Source: Mucilaginibacter kameinonensis
Lineage (GTDB): Bacteria > Bacteroidota > Bacteroidia > Sphingobacteriales > Sphingobacteriaceae
DNA length: 64,000 nucleotides
Direction of reading: 5' to 3'
Assembly: GCF_003675385.1 (NCBI RefSeq)
Contig: NZ_RCWZ01000003.1
Span: 1,054,001-1,118,000, forward strand
The translations under genes and the position numbers were made by a program. Below the pieces are notes generated by a model. That model worked only from the letters and a program-made list of their open reading frames with translations. It made no database searches and had not been told where the DNA came from. Positions 59,319-64,000 of the stretch are shown here, one piece after another (the stretch's first letter is position 1; each line of letters begins with the position of its first letter).

Positions 59319-61883
59319 ATGGATTGTAAAAAATTTTATAAAAGCTTATTTTTCTTAATACTGTTCTTTTCTGCTTCGGCATTATATGCACAGCAAACGG
59401 TAATAACGGGTGTTGTTACTGATGCAGGTAATAAACAAACCCTCCCTTCTGTTAGCATATCATTTACAGGTACTACAACAGGCACCACTGCCGACGTTAA
59501 TGGTAAATATCGCCTTGTAACCAGCAATCAGGATTATAAACAAATCAAAATTTCGTTTTTAGGTTATAAAGATGCTTTTTTAGCCGTTATTCCTGGTAAA
59601 GAACAGGTTATCAATGTAAAATTATTTCCTGCTTCACAACAGCTTAACGAGGTTGTGGTAAAATCGGGCAAAAAGCCTAAATACCGTAATAAGGACAATC
59701 CCGCAGTTGAGCTGATCCGTAAGGTTATCGAAAATAAAGAAAAGAACCGTCCTGAAGCTTATAACTACGTAGAATACAAGGAATACGATAAAATGATGTT
59801 TGCGTTGAGCAATGTATCAGCCCAATTTTCGGACAGGAAGTTTTTCCGTAAATACAAGTTCATTTTAGATAATCGCGATAGCTCGCTTGTACCGGGCAAA
59901 TCATTACTCCCTATCTACCTTGACGAAAAACTGCAACAGGTTTACTACCGCAAAAACCCCGAAAAAACAAGGGAAAATATAACAGGACAGAAAAGTGTAA
60001 ACTACGGCCCGGGTATTGATAACGAAGGTCTTACCCAGTATTTTAAACACCTTTACAACAAGGTTGATATTTATACCAATAACGTTTTTTTAATAACCAG
60101 CCAGTTCCTGAGCCCTATCTCTGATAACTCGCCTAATTACTATAAATACTTTATTGCCGATACTGTTCTTGACGCGCATAACAACAAGCTGGTAAAGCTT
60201 GATTTTACCCCGCGTAATACAACAGATGTACTTTTTGAAGGTAGTATTTACATTACCCTTGATGGTAATTACGCCGTGCAAAAGTGTGACCTCACCATCA
60301 ATAAACATATCAATATCAACTTCATCAGGTCCATGACCGTGAACCTGGAGTTCCAGCAAAACCCTGATGGTCGTTACCACCTGAGCAAAAGCACTACCAT
60401 TGCCGACTTTGGTGCGTCCAAAAAAGATGCTAAGAGTGGTTTATTTGGTATAAGGGCTATAACATACAGCAACTATGTGGTAAACAAGCCACGTCCTGAT
60501 ACTACTTACCAGGGTTCGGAATATGCTGAGCTGAGCGATGAGGTAAAACATCGCCCTGATTCATTCTGGCAGGAAAACAGACCGGATACATTAACGCTGG
60601 CCGAATCAAAGGTTTATAAAAACATTGATAGCCTGCGCAATATGCCATCATTTAAGCGTACTGTTGATATTGCAACTTTATTGCTTGCGGGTTACAAAGG
60701 CTTTGGTAAGTTTGAATTAGGCCCTGCAAATACATTTTATAGCTTTAACCCAGTTGAGGGTTTGCGTTTGCGTATTGGAGGTCGTACGACGCCCGAATTG
60801 AGCAAACGTTACTATTTTGAAACTTATGCGGCTTATGGTTTTAAAGATGAACGCTGGAAATACTTTTTAAGCGCTACCTACTCCCTTAACGATAAATCTA
60901 TTTATCGTTTCCCGCAAAACTATATCAGGGCAAGCTTTCAGCGCGATACCAAAATTCCGGGTGCAAGCCTTCAATTCGTTCAAGAAGATAACTTCCTGTT
61001 ATCATTCAAACGTGGTGTGAATGATAAATTCTTGTACAATGATTTTTACAGGTTTGATTATGTGCATGAATTGGAAAGCCACTTTTCATATGCAGCAGGC
61101 TTCAAAAAATGGACCCAGGAGCCGGCAGGATCGTTATATTTTGATAATGTGATCAATGATCTGCCAAACTCGATCCACCATTTAACTACTACCGAGCTTA
61201 CCGCGAGCGTGCGCTGGGCACCTCATGAGCAATTTTACCAGGGCAAGATCTATCGTATCCCTATCCCTAACAAATATCCTGCATTTGAGCTTGACTATGC
61301 TCAAGGTATAAAAGGGTTCTTTAACGGCGAATACAACTATCAGAAGCTTGATTTCCGTGCCGATAAACGCTTTTACTTTTCACAGTTAGGTTACGCGGAT
61401 ATAAACGTTTCTGCTGGCAAAATTTTCGGTTCGGTGCCATACCCATTATTAACCATACACAGGGCCAACCAAACTTACGCTTACGATATCGACTCATACA
61501 ACTTAATGAACTTTTTGGAGTTTGTGAGCGATAAATACGCAAGCTTCAGGATAGACCAGCACTTCAGCGGTTTCTTCTTTAACAAAATACCGTTGTTAAA
61601 GAAATTGAAATGGCGTGAAACCGCATCGTTAAAAGTATTATACGGTGGTTTATCTGACCAAAATAATCCTTCAATACACCCGTCATTGTACCAGCTTCCG
61701 GTTGGCGCCGATGGCGTGCCAATCACCTATACTATAGGTAAAACACCTTACGTTGAAGGTAGTGTTGGTATCGAAAATATATTTAAATTTATACGCATAG
61801 ATTTTGTAAGGCGCTTTACTTACCTTGACCAGCCAAACGTTGCCCAATGGGGTTTGCGTACAAGGGTTAAATTCGACTTCTAA
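59319..61883 (+). CDS. DUF5686 / CarboxypepD_reg-like outer-membrane protein
   Basis: 854 residues from ATG 59319. The signal peptide is FYKSLFFLILFFSASALYAQ. A CarboxypepD_reg-like beta domain follows (about 25-105; VITGVVTDAGNKQTLPSVSI, DVNGKYRLVTSNQ), then a DUF5686 region to the end with many alternating beta strands and a C-terminal RVKFDF, typical of OM barrels. It is not a SusC TonB receptor (no plug DUF). It starts the second lipid unit, 30 bases before the CDP-alcohol transferase, suggesting a part in envelope lipid handling; this is inference. Confidence 0.82.
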   Translation: MDCKKFYKSLFFLILFFSASALYAQQTVITGVVTDAGNKQTLPSVSISFTGTTTGTTADVNGKYRLVTSNQDYKQIKISFLGYKDAFLAVIPGKEQVINVKLFPASQQLNEVVVKSGKKPKYRNKDNPAVELIRKVIENKEKNRPEAYNYVEYKEYDKMMFALSNVSAQFSDRKFFRKYKFILDNRDSSLVPGKSLLPIYLDEKLQQVYYRKNPEKTRENITGQKSVNYGPGIDNEGLTQYFKHLYNKVDIYTNNVFLITSQFLSPISDNSPNYYKYFIADTVLDAHNNKLVKLDFTPRNTTDVLFEGSIYITLDGNYAVQKCDLTINKHININFIRSMTVNLEFQQNPDGRYHLSKSTTIADFGASKKDAKSGLFGIRAITYSNYVVNKPRPDTTYQGSEYAELSDEVKHRPDSFWQENRPDTLTLAESKVYKNIDSLRNMPSFKRTVDIATLLLAGYKGFGKFELGPANTFYSFNPVEGLRLRIGGRTTPELSKRYYFETYAAYGFKDERWKYFLSATYSLNDKSIYRFPQNYIRASFQRDTKIPGASLQFVQEDNFLLSFKRGVNDKFLYNDFYRFDYVHELESHFSYAAGFKKWTQEPAGSLYFDNVINDLPNSIHHLTTTELTASVRWAPHEQFYQGKIYRIPIPNKYPAFELDYAQGIKGFFNGEYNYQKLDFRADKRFYFSQLGYADINVSAGKIFGSVPYPLLTIHRANQTYAYDIDSYNLMNFLEFVSDKYASFRIDQHFSGFFFNKIPLLKKLKWRETASLKVLYGGLSDQNNPSIHPSLYQLPVGADGVPITYTIGKTPYVEGSVGIENIFKFIRIDFVRRFTYLDQPNVAQWGLRTRVKFDF

Positions 61884-61912
61884 TCATCGCACCTAAATAA
61901 GCAGAGAGAAAT

Positions 61913-62650
61913 ATGGAACAGCAAACAACAACACTTAGGAGATCATTCAGAACCAACTTGCAATTAGGCATTTATAAGGTTATTGATCCGTTTGTGAAGA
62001 TCCTTATAAAAATAGGCTTAACCCCTAATGCCGTTACTACCATTGGTTTTGTACTTAACGTGGGCGTTGCCGGTATCTTTATTTTAGGAGCCGAAGAAGG
62101 CAACCGCGGCGACCTGAGCTATGTAGGCTGGGCAGGCGGTTTGATACTTTTTGCAGGTTTATTTGATATGCTTGACGGCCAGGTAGCCCGTTTAGGAAAC
62201 ATGAAATCGATATTTGGCGCGCTATATGACTCGGTTCTTGACCGCTACAGCGAGCTGATCATGTTTTTGGGTATTTGTTACTACCTGGTAGCTCATCACT
62301 ACTTCCTGAGCTCGATAGCTGCCTTTATCGCACTTATCGGCTCAATGATGGTTAGCTACGTACGTGCCCGTGCCGAAGGTTTAGGTGTTGAAATTAAAGG
62401 TGGCTTAATGCAAAGGCCGGAACGTGTGGTAACAATAGGTTTGTTTGCAGCTTTATCTGGTATTGTGGCACAATATATTGGTGGTAATTACAAATTGTTT
62501 ATCCCAGGCATTAAATTCCATGTGTTTGAAACCATATCGATATTTACTATTCCAATTGTAATACTTGCTGTGTTAACCAATATCACTGCATTTAACCGCT
62601 TAAGAGAAGCTAAAAAAGCGTTAATGAAATTGGAAGAAGAAGGTAAATAA
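61913..62650 (+). CDS. CDP-alcohol phosphatidyltransferase (phosphatidylinositol-phosphate synthase candidate)
   Basis: 245 residues with about six membrane helices. The full CDP-AP signature is present: DMLDGQVARLGNMKSIFG, then ALYDSVLD (Asp85, Asp88-Gly89, Ala92-Arg93, Gly102, Asp106, Asp110). With ino1 nearby, inositol phosphate is the likely acceptor, giving phosphatidylinositol phosphate, as in the described Bacteroides inositol-lipid gene cluster. Other alcohols (glycerol-phosphate) remain possible. Downstream is the fatty acid hydroxylase gene. Confidence 0.85.
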   Translation: MEQQTTTLRRSFRTNLQLGIYKVIDPFVKILIKIGLTPNAVTTIGFVLNVGVAGIFILGAEEGNRGDLSYVGWAGGLILFAGLFDMLDGQVARLGNMKSIFGALYDSVLDRYSELIMFLGICYYLVAHHYFLSSIAAFIALIGSMMVSYVRARAEGLGVEIKGGLMQRPERVVTIGLFAALSGIVAQYIGGNYKLFIPGIKFHVFETISIFTIPIVILAVLTNITAFNRLREAKKALMKLEEEGK

Positions 62651-62690
62651 GTTGGCAGTAAGCAGTGCCAGTTGGCAGGTTGGTAAGTGA
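62650..62690. repeat. AGTTGGCAGT-type short repeats after the CDP-AP gene
   Basis: AGTTGGCAGTAAGCAGTGCC then AGTTGGCAGGTTGG. The same words occur at 3158-3230. They begin at the stop codon of the CDP-alcohol transferase. Confidence 0.55.
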
Positions 62691-62746
62691 ATAGTAACCT
62701 TAGCTACAACAACCGACAAAATATCATATCTTCGCAACAATAAAAT

Positions 62747-62790
62747 AAAGGCATTTACACTTAGCAATATCTTTGCTAAAATTGCCTTTT
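62747..62790 (+). terminator. terminator-like hairpin between the CDP-AP and hydroxylase genes
   Basis: AAAGGCA ... TTAGCAA-TATC-TTTGCTAA ... TGCCTTTT forms an imperfect nested stem with a short T-tract. Confidence 0.55.
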
Positions 62791-62877
62791 GTTGGTTTAA
62801 GGCCAATCGTCTTTAATAAATTAATACACCGTAAACAGGCAGAGAAATAGTAAAGCATTTTTAACCCTGATTATATC

Positions 62878-63501
62878 ATGAAAAAGAAATATATATCCAA
62901 CTCACAGGAATCTGTGAGAATGTTCAAGAGCGATTTTTTAGAGGGACTTTCAAAAGTACATTACACTGTGCCCCTGTACATTTTTGTACCTGTTATTGGA
63001 TATTGCAGCTATAAATTTTTTGATTTAGGGTTGGATATATTAAGCTATATCGGTCTGTTCATTTTCGGTCTGTTTATCTGGACCATTACCGAATACATCA
63101 TGCACCGCTTTGTTTTCCACTACCAGCCAAGCGAAAAACTGGAGTGGGCACAACGTTTGCACTTTATTATGCATGGTGTACATCATGACTACCCGAGCGA
63201 TGCCAAACGTTTGGTATTACCACCATCATTAAGCATTCCGCTGGCAACCGGCTTTTTCTTTTTGTTTAAATGGATGCTGCCTGTAAACTATATCTGGGGC
63301 TTTTTCCCTGGCTTTATTTTGGGATACCTGTTTTATGACATATCACACTATGCCATGCACCACTTTAACTTTAAAAGCGGTTTGTTTAAAAAGATAAAAC
63401 AGCATCACATGCTGCACCATTACCAGGATCCTGAAAAGGGTTACGGTGTTAGTTCACCTTTCTGGGATAAAATTTTCCGTTCAGATTTCTTAAAAAAATA
63501 A
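62878..63501 (+). CDS. fatty acid 2-hydroxylase-like membrane diiron enzyme
   Basis: 207 residues with four hydrophobic stretches and the complete His set of the FA hydroxylase superfamily: EYIMHRFVFH (His76, 81), HFIMHGVHHDYP (His95-103), SHYAMHHFN (His157-162) and KQHHMLHHYQ (His176-181). This matches FA2H/Scs7-type enzymes, which add the 2-OH to ceramide fatty acids; here it lacks the cytochrome b5 domain. The next gene starts 2 bases on. In this cluster hydroxylated inositol sphingolipid is the probable product. Confidence 0.9.
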   Translation: MKKKYISNSQESVRMFKSDFLEGLSKVHYTVPLYIFVPVIGYCSYKFFDLGLDILSYIGLFIFGLFIWTITEYIMHRFVFHYQPSEKLEWAQRLHFIMHGVHHDYPSDAKRLVLPPSLSIPLATGFFFLFKWMLPVNYIWGFFPGFILGYLFYDISHYAMHHFNFKSGLFKKIKQHHMLHHYQDPEKGYGVSSPFWDKIFRSDFLKK

Positions 63502-63503
63502 CA

Positions 63504-64000
63504 ATGACCAATGCCAACAACGGTGTAACAGTAAATATCAAGTCGGTAATTATTGTTTCGCTGCTTTCCGTTGCTTACCTGGCGCTTTCCACTTTCCTTA
63601 TTGGTTATAAACCCGATGAGCTTACTTTGGTAGTTATTTTTAACGTGTTGTTTTATGCGTCGGCCATAACACGCAAGTTTATATTGGGCTTCACTATTTT
63701 TATAGTGTACTGGATCATTTTTGATTACATGAAGGCCTTCCCCAATTATAACTACAACCCGGTACATATCGCGCAGCTTTACAATGCAGAAAAACATTTG
63801 TTCGGCATCCACTTTAATGGGAAATTGCTAACTCCTAACGAATACTGGCTTGCCAATACAAAAACTTATATCGATGTAATATCAGGCCTGTTTTATTTGT
63901 GCTGGATCCCGGTGCCACTTGGTTTTGCCGCCTACCTGTTTTTCAAAAACAAAAAACAGTTCCTTAATTTTTCGCTGACTTTTGTTTTGGTGAACATATT
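63504..64000 (+). CDS. multi-membrane protein, partial; PAP2/Aur1-like candidate
   Basis: The frame is open from ATG 63504 to the window end (165 codons), so only the N-terminal half is seen. Membrane helices appear as SVIIVSLLSVAYLALSTFLI, VVIFNVLFYASAI, FILGFTIFIVYWIIFDYM and VISGLFYLCWIPVPLGFAAY. The stretch AEKHLFGIHF before a helix recalls the Aur1-type PAP2 family, which moves inositol phosphate to ceramide. Catalytic His/Asp motifs would lie beyond the edge, so this is a position-led guess. Confidence 0.6.
   Translation, partial: MTNANNGVTVNIKSVIIVSLLSVAYLALSTFLIGYKPDELTLVVIFNVLFYASAITRKFILGFTIFIVYWIIFDYMKAFPNYNYNPVHIAQLYNAEKHLFGIHFNGKLLTPNEYWLANTKTYIDVISGLFYLCWIPVPLGFAAYLFFKNKKQFLNFSLTFVLVNI

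Noticed and set aside
1..64000. tRNA or rRNA genes, CRISPR arrays, insertion sequences with transposase
   Set aside because: I scanned the intergenic gaps by eye and found no cloverleaf, spaced-repeat array or transposase motif. Small or degenerate ones could still be missed.

Overview
The window looks like chromosomal DNA of a Bacteroidota bacterium, most likely from the Sphingobacteriaceae (Mucilaginibacter/Pedobacter-like). This rests on TAnnTTTG-type -7 promoter boxes directly before many start codons, families typical of the phylum (DUF4369-TlpA, DUF4412, DUF5686, CarboxypepD_reg-like, eukaryotic-type GSII, a full ceramide pathway) and phylum-style palindromic intergenic repeats. No rRNA, tRNA, CRISPR array, phage gene or transposase was recognised. 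Gene density is ordinary and the region reads as core genome with several accessory modules.

Layout. 1-2.5 kb (minus): edge-truncated FdhF/YdeP-type molybdoenzyme, a small DUF7009-like protein and FdhD. 2.9-10.3 kb: molybdenum cofactor cluster, with moaD, a GNAT gene and moaE on plus facing moaA-moeA-moaC-mobA-moeB on minus, plus a divergent mocA-like cytidylyltransferase. 10.3-13.3 kb: J-domain/KTSC protein, RluA-type pseudouridine synthase, and a TPR protein ending in a lone histidine-kinase dimerisation helix. 13.6-18.4 kb: GSII glutamine synthetase; a minus operon of gamma-glutamylcyclotransferase, Crp regulator and quinone reductase; and a divergent glutamine-synthetase-like ligase. 18.6-23.1 kb: phosphotransferase plus HAD-IIA phosphatase, then galT-galM. 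23.3-26.6 kb: Lys/Ala-rich histone-H1-like protein and an arsenic operon (arsR-arsM-arsC-acr3) with two copies of a likely ArsR operator. 26.7-34.2 kb: PhoB-like regulator, gatB-tlpA, a secreted Tyr/Arg-rich protein, alaS and an orphan antitoxin-like gene. 34.4-40.5 kb: lipoprotein, MerR regulator, ComEC, DUF4412 protein and an LtaS-like sulfatase whose start codon lies in a perfect 17-bp inverted repeat. 40.6-43.9 kb: tightly overlapping minus operon of CDF transporter, NUDIX, bioA and a ferritin-like protein. 43.9-47.3 kb: aminotransferase and three tandem outer-membrane paralogues. 47.7-53.6 kb: complete RND efflux system. 53.9-64 kb: a sphingolipid/inositol-lipid locus.

The most notable system is the last 10 kb. 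It joins serine palmitoyltransferase, a GNAT-type ceramide synthase candidate, a ceramide reductase candidate and myo-inositol-1-phosphate synthase in one unit. A second unit holds a DUF5686 outer-membrane protein, a CDP-alcohol phosphatidyltransferase, a fatty-acid 2-hydroxylase-like enzyme and the start of a multi-membrane protein that could be an Aur1/PAP2-type inositolphosphoryl transferase. Together these could make hydroxylated inositol phosphoryl-ceramide.

Other points of interest are six copies of a palindromic element (four between convergent genes), a heptanucleotide repeat inside bioA, a repeat that supplies the last codons of moeA, -7 boxes placed so that several mRNAs may be leaderless, and a diiron-type ferritin-like gene tied to biotin synthesis.
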